Assembly (NCBI RefSeq): GCF_014905175.1
Contig: NC_057789.1
Location: forward strand, 1 to 64,000
Direction of reading: 5' to 3'
Source: Aphidius gifuensis
Taxonomy: Eukaryota; Arthropoda; Insecta; Hymenoptera; Braconidae
DNA length: 64,000 nt
Shown here: positions 23,363 through 37,608 of the stretch, one piece after another
Position numbering within the stretch: the stretch's first letter is position 1
Layout of the letters: each line of letters opens with the position of its first letter
Program-made: the position numbers and the translations under genes
Notes under the pieces: model-generated
The model's database searches: none
What the model saw: the letters and a program-made list of their open reading frames with translations, nothing else
What the model was told of the DNA's origin: nothing

Positions 23363-25355
23363 ATGAACCCTACAAAAAGAAGACGTATTGAGGATGATCA
23401 ACAAGTCTCTGCAGATGATGTTGACGAGAAAATGGATCTCATCAACTCTCTTGATAATGATTCATTAGCACAAATATTCATGGAGCTGCCAATATCTGAG
23501 AGGATAACTATGGATCAAGGTACAATAATCATTAAAATATATATTATTTAGTTTGTTGATATTAATGTTTTAAATTTAATATTTTCTATTTCAGTTTGTT
23601 CCAAATGGAAAGAGGCCTGTCAACTAGCTTGGCATGACATTAAAAAATACAAATGTAGCGATGCAATTTTTCGTAGTTATGAAAAATGTATTTTAACACA
23701 ATCATACGTAAAAAAAATATTATTCTATTGTGGTGTTTATTTAAAAGAATTGATTCTTTCAAAAATTTGTGACTCAAGTATCATGCCAGTAGTTGCTGAA
23801 TACTGCAAAAATTTAACAACACTTGAATTTGAAATTATCAGATTTTGTTCTTCTGATACTAGTTACTTTGTTCAAGCATTCACACAGTTGGAGAAATTAA
23901 AAATCCTTAAAATACATATATTTGGAGAAAAAATTTACTTCCAGATATTAAATAATCTTTCAAAAGATATAGAGGAAATTCATTTATATTTTACACACGC
24001 TTTCATATCAGGCTCTGGTATAAACTCAGAACAATTTCTTGAGGTACGTAGCTATCGTTAGCCAAATATTATATTTTTTTGTCATTGATATAAAAGAATA
24101 CTAACGTTTAAATTTATTTTTCTCAGATACTGAATGCAAATGATGAAAACCCAGTATCACCATCACTTTTCGTAAGTACTTATTGTTAGTCAATAATTAT
24201 TTTTATTGTCATTTATAAGAACAAAATATTAACTTAGTCAAATTAATTTTATTTCAGTCTTTAAGAGAATTTACCAATCTTCGAAGTTTGACAATACGTT
24301 GTCAAAATATCACCGATATTATCCAAGAAATATCAAAAAAAACAACACTTGTTTATCTTGATCTCCAACAATGTCATACTGTAAACAAGATTTTTACATT
24401 CAATCAACTTTCAAACTTGGAACATCTCAACATTAAAGATGTATATTTCTGGGATAGCTGTTTTGAGAAGAGATTGATTCCAAATCCAATCAGTGATATT
24501 TTCAATACATGCAAAAATTTAAAACATCTTGATGCACCAGACTTTGATGTTGATTTAGCTGAAATTAAAATGGAAAACTGGGTAAACTTGAAAAACTTGG
24601 TATATCTAAATATTCGCTGGCAAGCTAGTGATCCAATAATCAAAAAAATCATCAAGTATTGCAATAATTTAGAATTCATAAATATTGATGAATTAAATAG
24701 TGAATCTATTATAAAATTAACAAAACTTAAAAATCTTAATTATTTAAAATTTGATAGTATACAAAATAGTCTCAATAAACAAGTAATGGTTGCAATTTTA
24801 AATAATTGTAAAAAACTTAAACATCTGGTAATTTACGGGAGTAATAGAGTGGAGGCATCACTTTTTGATGATTTATCAAATTTGCTATATATTGAAAATT
24901 TAAATTTGGAATTTAGTAAGAAACTTGGAGATAGTGCTATGATTGCTATTGCTGCAAATTGTAAACTCGTGAAATGTTTGAACATTGAAAATTGTCAGTC
25001 CATCACTTCAACTGGTTATATTGCTTTAACGAGTTTAAAAAATTTGAAAGAACTAAACGTTAAACTTAGTAAAAATGTTGAAGACAATTTTATTGTCAAA
25101 TTAAAAGGAATAAAAATTTTAAATTGTTCTCATTGCAACCAACTGACTGATGCTGGTGTCATTCATTTTATAGAAAATAATCCAGATCTTGAATATCTTA
25201 ATATCGGTCATATCAAAAATATTACAACTAAAACAATTACTGCTGCAGATGAGGCATCTAAAAATCGTACAAATGATACTTTTTTATCAATAAAAACTTA
25301 TAAAAGGGTTCTTCAAAAAGCTCTCATCAAATGTCAATGGTTAACTTATGGTTAG
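23363..25355 (+). CDS. F-box/leucine-rich-repeat protein, FBXL-type
   Basis: Exons 23363-23519, 23595-24043, 24127-24171 and 24258-25355 join in frame to 582 residues. After a basic leader (NPTKRRRIEDD), an F-box spans about residues 30-75 (INSLDNDSLAQIFMELP, then QVCSKWKEACQLAWHDI), with an intron inside it just before VCSKW. The rest is degenerate LRRs with the FBXL/AMN1 pattern, clearest near the end (LVKCLNIENCQSITSTGYIA and KILNCSHCNQLTDAGVIHF). Such proteins recruit substrates to SCF ubiquitin ligases through Skp1 and cullin-1. Exon 3 is only 45 bases. A paralogue with the same F-box intron lies on the far side of PRPF6. No one-to-one orthologue is recognised. Confidence 0.85.
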
Positions 25356-25913
25356 AATGGAATTGGAGTATTTTTTTTTTTCTCAGCAGGTACATCTTGT
25401 ATTTTTTCTACATTTTAACAAATTACAAAAAAAAAACATATAAAATGTATTGAAAGTTGATATGTAAAATAATAATAAAATTAAAAAAAAAAATTATAAT
25501 TCATTTTCCTTTTTTTTTTTTTTTTGCTTTTTTGAGTAAATTTTCAAGTTTTCAAAAGTTTAGTGGGTAAGCAGGGTAAGTGGCTCAGTCTAGTGGTTTT
25601 TCATGACATTTTTACATAGTGGGAAGATGGCTACCGAGTCTGGCGACTGGCAACACTGGTCTCTTTGTAGTCTGCTCTATTTATTGCTATTTATTTAGTC
25701 TTCTTGGTGAAAACGTATTAAATACGTCGTATTGTCAAAAAAAAAAAAATATAGGTACATATATACCTATTACCTATAAATAATTAAATACAACAATATA
25801 TTTTGTATTGTACCTATATAATAAAAAAAGACTCGTAATTAATTAATAAATAATTATTGACTCTATTTATTTATCTATAGGTATAATAAATAAATAAATA
25901 TATGATATAAACA
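25356..25913. promoter_or_regulatory. intergenic region with probable PRPF6 promoter
   Basis: T-rich after the F-box gene stop. A less AT-rich patch at 25560-25680 holds GCTACCGAGTCTGGCGACTGG and TGGCAACACTGGTCTC; the latter resembles insect core-promoter motif 1 (GGTCACACT-like). This suggests transcription start near 25640-25690 and a leader of about 230 bases before the ATG at 25914. Motif match is approximate. Confidence 0.4.
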
Positions 25914-28794
25914 ATGGCAGTTCCATCAGCATCAATGTCAACAAGAAATAAAAAACATTTTCTTGGTGTACCAGCACCTTTGGGCTATGTTGCTGGTGTT
26001 GGAAGAGGGTATGTAAATTTAATAAATTTAATCCTAAATATTATTAAATTGTATTTTATTTTGTTGTTTTATTTAACATTTTTTATTTATTATTTTTAGA
26101 GCTACTGGATTTACAACACGTTCAGATATTGGTCCAGCAAGAGATGCAAATGATGTATCTGATGATCGTCATGCACCACCACCAGCAAAAAGAGCTAAAA
26201 AAAAAGAAGAAGAAGAAGAAGAAGAAGAAGATTTAAATGATTCAAATTATGATGATTTTAATGGTTATGGTGTATCATTATTTAGTAAAGATCCATATGA
26301 TAAAGATGATGAAGAAGCTGATGCAATTTATGAAGAAATTGATAAAAGAATGGATGAAAAACGTAAAGAATATCGTGAAAAACGTTTACGTCAAGAATTA
26401 GAACGTTATCGTCAAGAACGTCCAAAAATACAACAACAATTTTCTGATTTAAAACGTGAACTTGTTAATGTCAGTGAAATGGATTGGAAAAATATACCAG
26501 AAGTTGGTGATGCACGTAATCGTAAACAAAGAAATCCACGTGCTGAAAAATTTACACCATTACCAGATTCAATATTATCACATAATCTTGGTGGTCAAAC
26601 AACAACAAGTATTGATCCATCATCATCATTTTCATCACCTGGTAGTGGTGGTGGTATGTTAACACCAACTGGTGATTTAGATTTACGTAAAATTGGACAA
26701 GCACGTAATACATTAATGAATGTTAAACTTATGCAAGCATCTGATTCAGTTGAAGGACAAACAGTTGTTGATCCAAAAGGTTATTTAACTGATTTACAAA
26801 GTATGATACCAACATATGGTGGTGATATTAATGATATTAAAAAAGCACGTTTATTATTAAAATCAGTTAGAGAAACAAATCCAAATCATCCACCAGCATG
26901 GATTGCATCAGCTCGATTAGAAGAAGTTACTGGTAAATTACAAGCAGCTAGAAATTTAATAATGAAAGGTTGTGAAGATAATCCAATGTCTGAAGATTTA
27001 TGGTTAGAAGCAGCACGTTTACAACCACCAGATACAGCAAAAGCTGTTATTGCAAAATCAGTTACATATATATCAACATCTGTACGTATATGGATTAAAG
27101 CTGCTGATCTTGAAAGTAAAATAGAAGCTAAAAGACGTGTATATCGTAAAGCACTTAAACTTATACCACATTCAGTTAGATTATGGAAAGCTGCTGTTGA
27201 ACTTGAAGAACCTGAAGATGCTAAAACTTTACTTAGTCGTGCAGTTGAATGTTGTTCAACAAGTGTTGATTTATGGTTAGCATTGGCACGTCTTGAAACA
27301 CCTGATAATGCAAGAAAAGTACTTAATAAAGCACGTGAAAATATACCAACTGATCGTCAAATATGGACAACAGCAGCAAAATTAGAAGAAGCTAATGGTA
27401 AAAAACATATGGTTGATAAAATAATTGATCGTGCAATATCATCATTAAAAGCAAATGGTGTTGAAATAAATCGTGAACATTGGTTTAAAGAAGCTATGGA
27501 AGCTGAAAAATCAGGTGCTGTATATACATGTCAAGTTATTATTAAATCAATAATTGGTGTTGGTGTTGAAGAAGAAGATAGAAAACATACATGGATACAA
27601 GATGCTGAAACATGTGCACAACAAGGTGCATTAGAATGTGCACGTTCAGTATATGCATATGCATTAAAAATATTTCCAAGAAAAAAATCAATATGGTTAC
27701 GTGCTGCATATTTTGAAAAACAATATGGTACACGTGAATCATTAGAAAAATTATTACAACGTGCTGTTAAACATTGTCCTACAAATGAAACATTATGGTT
27801 AATGGGTGCTAAATCAAAATGGCTTGCTAATGAAGTAGACGCAGCAAGATATTTATTATCATTGGCATTTCAAGCAAATCCAAATTCCGAAGAAATATGG
27901 CTTGCTGCTGTTAAACTTGAATCTGAAAATTCTCAATATGAAAGAGCCCGACAATTATTAAAAAAAGCAAGAGAATTAGCACCAACACCACGTGTTATGA
28001 TGAAAAGTGTTAAATTAGAATGGGCATTAAATAATCTTGATGCTGCATTGAATTTAGTAAATAAAGCACTTGAAAAATTTGATGAATTTCCAAAGCTATG
28101 GCTTATGAAAGGACAAATTGAAGAACAAAAAAATGATTATACAGCAGCTCTTGATACATATAATCAGGCTACTAAAAAATGTTCAACATCAATACCATTA
28201 TGGAAGCTATTAGCTAATTTAGAAAGACAAATAAATCAAATATCAACAGCAAGATCAGTATTGGATAGGGGTCGTTTAAAAAATCCAAAAAATCCAGAAC
28301 TTTGGCTTGAATCTATTAGAATTGAAATGAAACCAGATGGTGTACGTAATATGGCACATGCACTTATGGCTCAAGCATTACAAAAATTTCCAAAATCTGG
28401 TATACTTTGGGCTGAAGCTATATTTATGGAACCAAGAGCACAAAGAAAAACAAAAAGTGTTGATGCATTAAAAAAATGTGAACATGATCCAATTGTATTA
28501 CTTGCTGTATCAAAATTATTTTGGTGTGAGCATAAAATAACAAAATGTCGTGATTGGTTTAATCGTACAGTTAAAATTGATCCTGATTATGGTGATGCAT
28601 GGGCATATTTTTATAAATTTGAATTATTAAATGGTACAAAAGAACAACAACAAGAAGTTCAAAAAAAATGTATTGCTGCTGAACCACATCATGGTGAAGA
28701 ATGGTGTAAAGTATCTAAAAATATTGCAAATTGGGTATTAAATATTGAACAAATTTTAAATATTGTAGCAAATGAATTGCCAATACCAATTTAA
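25914..28794 (+). CDS. PRPF6: pre-mRNA-processing factor 6 (PRP6, U5 snRNP / tri-snRNP)
   Basis: Exons 25914-26008 and 26100-28794 join in phase 2 (GG|A) for 929 residues; human PRPF6 has 941. The PRP1 N-terminal domain is clear (KHFLGVPAPLGYVAGVGRG, FTTRSDIGPARDAND, then an E-run and KDPYDKDDEEADAIYEEID). The rest is HAT/TPR-like repeats of about 34 residues with the W...A..E pattern (for example PAWIASARLEEVTGKLQAAR, LWLEAARLQ, VWIKAADLE-type units). PRPF6 bridges U5 with U4/U6 in the tri-snRNP in the nucleus. All sequence after the first 32 codons is in one exon. It sits between two F-box/LRR paralogues. No defect seen. Confidence 0.97.
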
Positions 28795-29140
28795 TTTTTT
28801 CATTAAATATATATATTTTTTTTTATTTCATAAGTATAAAATAATAATAAAAAAAAAAAAAAAAAAAAAAAAATATATTTGTGTTGTGTGTTTGTTTGTG
28901 TATGTTTTTCTTTTTTTCCATCATTGGGTTATGTCATGACTCATGTTATATTTTGTTTGTTATCATTATCATTTGTCTAAAATTTTCACACGAATGTCAT
29001 CATGTGACACACGAAAATAACCGAAGTCGTGAACAAAGGAAAAATTTTTTTTCTCTCATAGAAAAAAACAGAAAAAAAAAAAAAAAAGAGAAAGTTGCAA
29101 GTTGTATAAAAATATAAATTTAATAATAAATAAATACAAA
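28795..29140. other. short intergenic region between PRPF6 and second F-box gene
   Basis: Homopolymer A and T tracts and AATAATAAA polyadenylation-like words just after the PRPF6 stop. The promoter and leader of the next gene must fit here. Nothing else supported. Confidence 0.5.
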
Positions 29141-31093
29141 ATGTCAAGAATTTGTAGCATTTGTTTATCTGAATCATCAAATCGTGCAACACCATTGTAC
29201 TCAAAACATGGTAATATTTGGACTGATACTGGTTTATCAGAAATGGTTAAATCTTGTAATGATATTAAAATAAAAAAAGCAACAGATACATGTGCTTTAC
29301 ATGTTATTTGTAATACATGTATTTATAAAACGTGTTTATCTTATTTTAAAAATGATGACTCAAAATTATCATCATCATCATCATCGTTGACAACTTCAAA
29401 AATTGAGCCACTTTGTAAGTATTTATTAATTTAATAAACTCATAAATTATTATAGGATTGTTATTTTTTATTTTATCATTATTTTCAAGTAAATATTATA
29501 CCGTCAAAAATTAACAAGAGGAAAGAAAAGGAACAAGATTCATGGCCATCAGGATCAATTGATAATTCAATAAATAAATATAATCGACATGAATTGTCAT
29601 CAGCTGTTTCACCAGACAGTACAAATCAAAACAATGATTTTCCAAATAAAAGAAAATATTATCGTGATCAAAAATATTATGTACCACCATCATCATCATT
29701 ACAATTTATTAATAAAAATAATTTTATTAAAATTAATGATGATTGTTTGGCAAAAATATTTATGAATCTTTCAATTGAACAACGACTTGATATTGAAAGA
29801 GGTTATTGTTATTTTTATTTTTATTTTTATTTTTTCAATTTTTTGTAATTTTTTTGATGAAATGTGAATTATTTTTTTTTTATAGTTTGTCAAAAATGGA
29901 AACATGTTGCTAGATCATTAGCTTGGAGTGACATACAAGCTATTGATACAAATTCACAAAAATTTTCACATATTTTTAAGCATCAAAATGATGTTGAAAA
30001 AATAATATTACGTTGTGGATCTAAATTGACATTTTTAAATATCAATAAATTGTGTGAATCAAGCATAATATATGTTATCAAAAAATATTGTATTAATTTA
30101 AAAAATTTAATACTTCATTTGGATAATTATGATGAACAAGATTTTGTTAATGCATTTAAACATATGGCTAATTTACAATCAATTGAAATTAAATTTAAAG
30201 ATTTAGTACCAAAAACATTGCCAATTAGTTCACCAAGACTTTTACAAAGTGTCAACAAGGATAATATTGAAAATATTATTGTTTCTTCATTTTGGATTGA
30301 TTCAAGCAGAACAATTTATTATCCAGCTCCGTCATTTGAAAAATTTGGTAATTTACGTTTCTTAAAAATAACAGCTTGTTATCTTGATAAAGATAGTCTT
30401 GAGGATATATCAAAATGTAAAAAATTAATTAATTTGGAATTAATAAGATGTAAAATAAGTGAAAATAATTTATTTATATCTCAACTTCCAAATTTAAAAA
30501 GTTTACAATTAATACAATCTGGTTGTAATATTGATGATTTTTTAATTGATTTACGTTATGAATCAAGATATTTGGAACATCTTGACATTGGTGGAACAAC
30601 AAGTGTATCATCAAAAGCACTGAGTGTATTGTCAAAATTTAGAAGATTAAAATATCTTGATATTGGACTTGTTAAAAATGTCGATGATAATTTAATTATT
30701 AAAATATCAAATGAATGTAAAAATCTTAAATATCTTAATATACGTGAATGTTGTGGAGTATCAGAGACAGCTATTAAATATCTCATTAAAAAATGTGATT
30801 ATTTAGGTAAAATTGATGCATCAATGACTGGACATAGTTTAGCATTACTTGTTGCAACTGCTAAAATTATTAAAAAAAGAAAAACAAATAATACATTAAA
30901 ATTTGTCAGTCGATCATCACTAATAACACGTTTTTATCGTCTTAAAAATGCTGCTTCATTTTTATCACCAATTTTGGAATTTAGTCATCATCCAGATGAT
31001 GAAGAATGGGGTTATGATTATAATTATGATTATCAAGATGAATATGATTCAAATGATTCTGATGATTCTAATGGTCATTCTAATGATGACTAA
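29141..31093 (+). CDS. F-box/LRR protein with ZAD-like cysteine head
   Basis: Exons 29141-29414, 29490-29801 and 29886-31093 join in frame to 597 residues. Exon 1 encodes a cysteine pattern, ICSICLSES at residues 4-12 and HVICNTCIYKTCLSYF near 51-66, like the C-x2-C...C-x2-C zinc site of the insect ZAD domain. Exon 2 has a basic and Ser/Asn-rich linker, then the first half of an F-box (INDDCLAKIFMNLSIEQRL). Exon 3 starts RVCQKWKHVARSLAW and continues as LRRs (LEHLDIGGTTSVSSKALS, LKYLNIRECCGVSETAIKYL) and a D/Y/N-rich tail. The F-box intron falls at the same place as in the gene at 23363, showing common origin. Expected role: substrate receptor of an SCF ligase. The donor of intron 1 (TTTGTAAGT) is strong; that of intron 2 (GAGGTTATT) is weak. 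Confidence 0.8.
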
Positions 31094-31719
31094 ATTTATT
31101 ATTATTTTCATATATTATTATTTAATACATTCAAGTTTTTCGCGCGCTTTATTAAAATAAAAAAACAAAAATGGAAGTATGCCTGCGCAAACAAAATGCG
31201 CTTCAAATGAATAAATAAATAAAAAAAAAAAAAAAAAAAAAAATGTATTGTAAAAGCGGCTTACATATACCATACTTATGTTTATGTATATCATGTAATA
31301 TGTATTAAATTTTTCATAAACACTGTACATATATGTGATTGTTATTGTTAATAAAAATAACAGATATAAAAATTAAATCAAAATAAATTTAAAAAACATT
31401 AAAACAATACTATAATATCTAATTGTTTGAATAAATCAAAGTGTCATATTTATCCAACAATAACAATAACAAGTAACGACGTATTTGCCAAAAATACTTG
31501 AAATATGTAATCAATCAATCAATATATCTATATTTGCATAAGCTATAACCTCGTATGATATACCTACCTATTAATAAAAAAAAAAAAAAAAGGTAATAAT
31601 ATAAATAATCATAATGCACATAATGATAAATTAATAATCATTTATTTTTTTTTAGAGCTTCTTTATTTTTATTTTTTTTTTCACTCTGTACTAGCCAGTT
31701 TTTACACTAAGGAAAAAAA
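31094..31719. promoter_or_regulatory. intergenic region with TOR promoter
   Basis: Contains AT-rich tracts and, near 31140-31203, CG-containing words (TTCGCGCGC, TGCCTGCGC, AATGCGC) that are rare in this window. The immediate TOR leader (31680-31719) includes CACTCTGTACTAGCC and TTTTACAC. TATA is not evident. An AG after a long T-tract at 31643-31656 could be the acceptor of a leader intron. Confidence 0.4.
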
Positions 31720-34700
31720 ATGGCGAGTAATTTGGTACAACAATTTGTTCAACGTTTAAAATCACGTAATGAAGATGTTCGTAATAAAGCAGCTCGTGAT
31801 TTATGTCATTATATACAAACAGATTTACGTGAAACATCACAAGAAGAAATAACTAGTTTTATGGAAAAATTTAATCATCATATATTTGAAATGGTATCTG
31901 GTTCAGATATGAATGAAAAAAAAGGTGGTATATTAGCAATAATATGTTTAATTGGTGCTGATGTTGGTGATATTAATACACGTATTAGATTTGCAAATTA
32001 TTTACGTAATTTATTGCCATCAAATGATGTTGGTGTTATGGAACTTGCTGCAAAAACAGTTGGTAAGCTAGCACTTGTATCTGGTACATATACTGCTGAT
32101 TATGTTGAATTTGAAGTTAAAAGAGCATTTGAATGGCTTGGTGGTGATAGAAATGAAGCTAAACGTCATGCAGCTGTACTTGTATTACGTGAACTTGCTG
32201 ATTCAATGCCAACATATTTTTTTCTTCAAGTAACACCATTTTTTGATTTAATATTTAATGCAATTAAAGATCAAAAAGCTGTTATACGTGAAGATGCTGT
32301 TGCTGCATTACGTGCTGCACTTGTTGTTACAGCACAACGTGAAACAACAAAACAAATGTATAAATCACAATGGTATAAACAATGTTATGATGAAATAATT
32401 AATGGTTTTGAAGATATATATAGTAAAGAAAAAGGTTTTAATCGTGATGATAGAATACATGGTTCATTATTAATATTAAATGAATTATTAAGATGTAGTA
32501 ATATTGAATGGGAAAAAAATTATGTTGATTTAATGGATCGTTTAAATTATTCAATTAAAAAAAATGATAATAATAATAATAATAATAGTAATAATGATAT
32601 ATTATTATTAATGCCAAGATTAAAAACAATATCAATTGTATCAAAATGGTCATCTGATAATTGTGTTAATAATTTACGTACAACAACAACAAATAATTCA
32701 TCATATTATCCAGTACATGAATCAGCAGCATGTAAACAACTTATGCAAGAAAGATTAGATGATGTTTATAATGATGTTATGAATCAAAAATCATCAAGAA
32801 ATTTATATATACAACGTGCATTAATGACATTATTACCACGTATTGCTGCATTTAATACTGATAAATTTATTAATGAATATTTACGTGAAACACTTAATTA
32901 TTTATTAGGTGTATTACGTGGTAAAGATAAAGAACGTTATGATGCATTTATAACATTTGGTCTTATTGCTGTTGCTGTTGGTGATGCTATTAAATCATAT
33001 TTACCTAAAATTATTGAAATTATTAAAACAACATTAATACAAAAAGAATCAACAATTAAAAAATATCGTAATATTGCATCATCAACAACATCATCATTAT
33101 CATCATCATCATCATTATCAACATCTGCATTAGGATCATCATCTTCATCATTATTATTATCATCGTCATCATCATTATCATCAGTTGATTCAGCAGTATT
33201 TATATGTATAACATTACTTGGACATGCTGTTAAACAATCATTAAGTGCAGATGCCAAAGATTTATTAGATTTAATGTTTTCAACTGGTTTAAGTCCAATA
33301 TTAACAACATCATTACGTGAACTTGCTCAAAATGTACCATCATTAAAATATGATATATCACAAGGTTTATTACGTATGTTATCACAAGTATTAATGAATA
33401 AACCATTAAAACATCCTGGTGCACCATGGATAAGTGGTAATTTAATTAATACAACAACAACAATTCATTCATCATCATCAATAACAATACCAGCATCATT
33501 ATCATTATCATCATCATCATCATCATCATCTTCATCTTCATCATCTTCTTCCTCCTCTTCATCATCATCATCATCAGCAGCAGCTGCAGCAGCTGCAGTA
33601 GCAGTAACAGCATTATCATCAACAACACAAACAAATACACTATTACCAACAACATTATCATCATCATCATCATTATCATCATCATCATCTTCATCAACAA
33701 CATTATTACCAACAATAACAACATCATCATCAACAACAACAACAACTGGCGGAGGAGGAGGTGGAGGTGGTACAACAAATGAACCAACAGATATAACATT
33801 AACTGTATTGGCATTAAAAACACTTGGTACATTTAATTTTGATGGTAATTCATTATTACAATTTGTAAAACGTTGTGCTGATCATTTTTTAACATTTGAA
33901 ACACCAGAAGTACGTCTTGAGGCTGTTAAAACATCATCAAGATTATTAAAAATAGCATTAAATCAACCAGGACCAACAGTTACAAGAACAGTATCAGTTA
34001 TACTTGGTAAACTTTTAGTTGTTGGTATAACAGATACAAATAGTGATGTTAGAATTGCTGTATTATCATCACTTGATTCATCATTTGATATACATCTTGC
34101 ACAAGCTGAAAATTTATCAGCATTATTTATTGCAATGAATGATGAAATGTTTGAAATACGTGAACTTGCTATTAAAATAATTGGTCGTTTAAGTACAATA
34201 AATCCAGCATATGTTATGCCATCATTGAGAAAAACATTGATACAATTTTTAACGGAAATTGAACATTCTGGAATGGGAAGAAATAAAGAACAAGCAGCAA
34301 AAATGTTGGATCATTTAGTTGTTAATGCACCAAGATTAATAAGACCATATATGGAACCAATATTAAAAGTACTTGTACCAAAACTTAAAGAAATTGAAAC
34401 AAATCCAGGTGTTATATTATCAATATTACGTGCTATTGGTGATTTAGCTGAAGTTAATGGTGCTGAAATGCAACAATGGATGCCAGAATTATTATCAATA
34501 TTATTAGAAATGTTAGTTGATGCAAGTTCACCAGAAAAACGTGGTGTTGCATTATGGGTATTGGGACAATTAGTTGGTAGTACTGGACATGTTGTTAAAC
34601 CATATATGCAATATCCAACATTACTAGAGGTATTAATTAATTTTTTAAAAACTGAACAACAACCAATAATAAGAAGAGAAACAATACGTGTATTGGGTTT

Positions 34701-37577
34701 ACTTGGTGCACTTGATCCATATAAACATAAAATGAATTTAGGACAAATTGATGGACAATTTGATACATCATTATTATCATCAACATCATCATCATCATCA
34801 ACATCATCGTCATCGTCATCATCATCATTAACATCTTTAAAAACAAAAAACAATGATAAACATGATAAAAATGATATTGATAATAGCACCACTAATCAAG
34901 ATTTAACAACAAGTGAAATGTTGGTAAATATGTCATCATCATCAAGTTTAGATGATTATTATCCAGCAATAGCAATAGCAACATTAATGAAAATAATAAG
35001 AGATCCAACATTATCACAACATCATACAATGGTTGTACAAGCTGTGACATTTATATTTAAAAGTTTAGGTATTAAATGTGTACCATATATATCACAAGTT
35101 ATGCCAAGTTTTTTAAATGTCATTAGAACAGCTGATATTAATTTTCGTGAATATTTATTTCAACAATTAGCAACACTCATTGCAATTGTTAAACAACATA
35201 TTAGAAATTATCTTGATGATATATTTAATTTAATAAATGAATTTTGGATTATAAATAATACATCACTACAATCAACATTAATATTACTCATTGAAAATAT
35301 TGCAATAGCACTTGGTGCTGAATTTAAAATATACTTACCACAATTAATGCCACAAATATTAAAAGTACTAACATATGATTGTAGTAAAGATCGTTGTGTT
35401 ACAATTAAATTATTATTGGCATTACAAAAATTTGGTAATAATTTAGATAATTATTTACATTTAGTATTGCCACCAATATGTAAATTATTTTATACAAATG
35501 ATTGTCCAATTGGTGTTAATAAAATGGCACTTGAAACAATTGATTATTTATCAGATACACTTGATTTTACTGATTTTTCATCACGTATTATACATCCAAT
35601 TGTACGTACTATTGATCAACATCCACAATTACGTGATACATCAATGAATACATTGTGCTCATTGATAATACAATTTGGTAAAAAATATGAAATATTTATA
35701 CCACTTGTACAAAAAGTTATGATGAAACATAAAATAATAAATTTACAATATGACATATTAATTGATAAAATATTAACTGATAGTTTATTAATAATGAATA
35801 GCAACAATAATAATAATAATAATAATAATAATCTAAACAACAACAATAATAATAATAGCAACAACAATAATAATAATAATAACAACAACAACAATAACAA
35901 TACCAATACAAACACTATGAGCTCAAATATGAATAATGATGATTCATATTCATTATTAATACGTCATAATAAAAATCATATTAAAAATAAAAATCGTGAT
36001 TTATCATCGTCATTAATATCATCAACATCAGATACAACAATTAGAAAACGTTTACAATTTTCAGTAATTAATTTAAAAAATTCATGGACAGCAACACGTC
36101 AAGTATCAAAAGATGATTGGCTTGAATGGTTACGTTCATTATCAATTGATTTATTAAAAGAATCACCATCACCAGCATTAAGATCATGTTTAGCACTTGC
36201 ACAAACATACTCACAATTACCAAAAGATTTATTTAATGCTGCATTTTTATCATGTTGGTCAGAGTTGGATGATAAATATCGTAATGAATTAATACAAACA
36301 TTACAACAAGCAATAATGGTACCAGATATACCAGAAATAACACAAACAATACTTAATTTAGCTGAATTTATGGAACATTGTGATAAAGGACCACTACCAA
36401 TTGATAATAAATTACTTGGTGAACGTGCAATGTATTGTCGTGCATATGCTAAAGCATTACATTATAAAGAAGAAGAATTTCATAAAAATAATAATAATAA
36501 TAATAATAATCATTTATTTGAATCATTAATATCAATAAATAATAAATTACAACAAAAAGAAGCTGCTGAAGGTTTATTGGAATATGTTATGAATCATCAA
36601 ACATCATCTACATCATCTACATCATCTACATCTTCTACATCTTCTACATCAACATCAACAACAAATAAACAACAAGAAAATTTAAAAGTACAAGTTAGAT
36701 GGTATGAAAAATTACACAATTGGGATAAAGCATTATATTTATATCGTGAACGTCTTGATATTGATAAAAATAATATTGAATTAACACTTGGTGAAATGCG
36801 TTGTTTAGAGGCACTTGGTGAATGGGGTCAATTACATGATGTTGCTAAAAAATCATGGTCAAATCAAATTGATGATACAAAACAAAAAATGGCAAGAATG
36901 GCTGCTTCTGCTGCTTGGGGTTTAGGTAAATGGAAAAGTATGGAAAAATATGTATCATTTGTACCAAAAGAAAGTCAAGATGGTGCATTTTTACGTGCTG
37001 TATTAGCAATACATAATAAACAATATAATATTGCACATCAATTAATTGATAATGCTAGAGATTTATTAGATACTGAGCTAACAGCAATGGCTGGTGAAAG
37101 TTATCAACGTGCATATAATGCCATGGTTGAAGTACAAAAACTTGCTGAACTTGAAGAAGTTATACAATATAAATTAATACCAGAAAGAAGAAATACAATT
37201 AAAAATATGTGGTGGCAAAGATTACAAGGTGGACAAAAAATTGTTGAAGATTGGCAAAAAATAATTCAAGTACATACACTTGTTATATCACCACAAGATG
37301 ACATGTATACATGGCTTAAATATGCATCACTTTGTCGTAAAAATGGTAATTTAATATTATGTCATAAAACATTAATTATGTTGATGGGTTGTGATCCATC
37401 AAAAACACCAAATGATCCATTACCAACAAATAATCCACAAGTTACATTTGCATATTGTAAACATTTATGGGTTGCAAAAAAACGTGAAGATGCATACAAT
37501 CAATTGAAAATATTTGTTGAAAATTCACTTGAAAAAGTTGCAGCAGCATCAGCATCATCATCATCTGTACTATTAAT

Positions 37578-37608
<31 letters not shown>

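Noticed and set aside
33446..33832. Met/Leu/Val-rich reverse-strand frame
   Set aside because: Antisense of the TOR serine tract.
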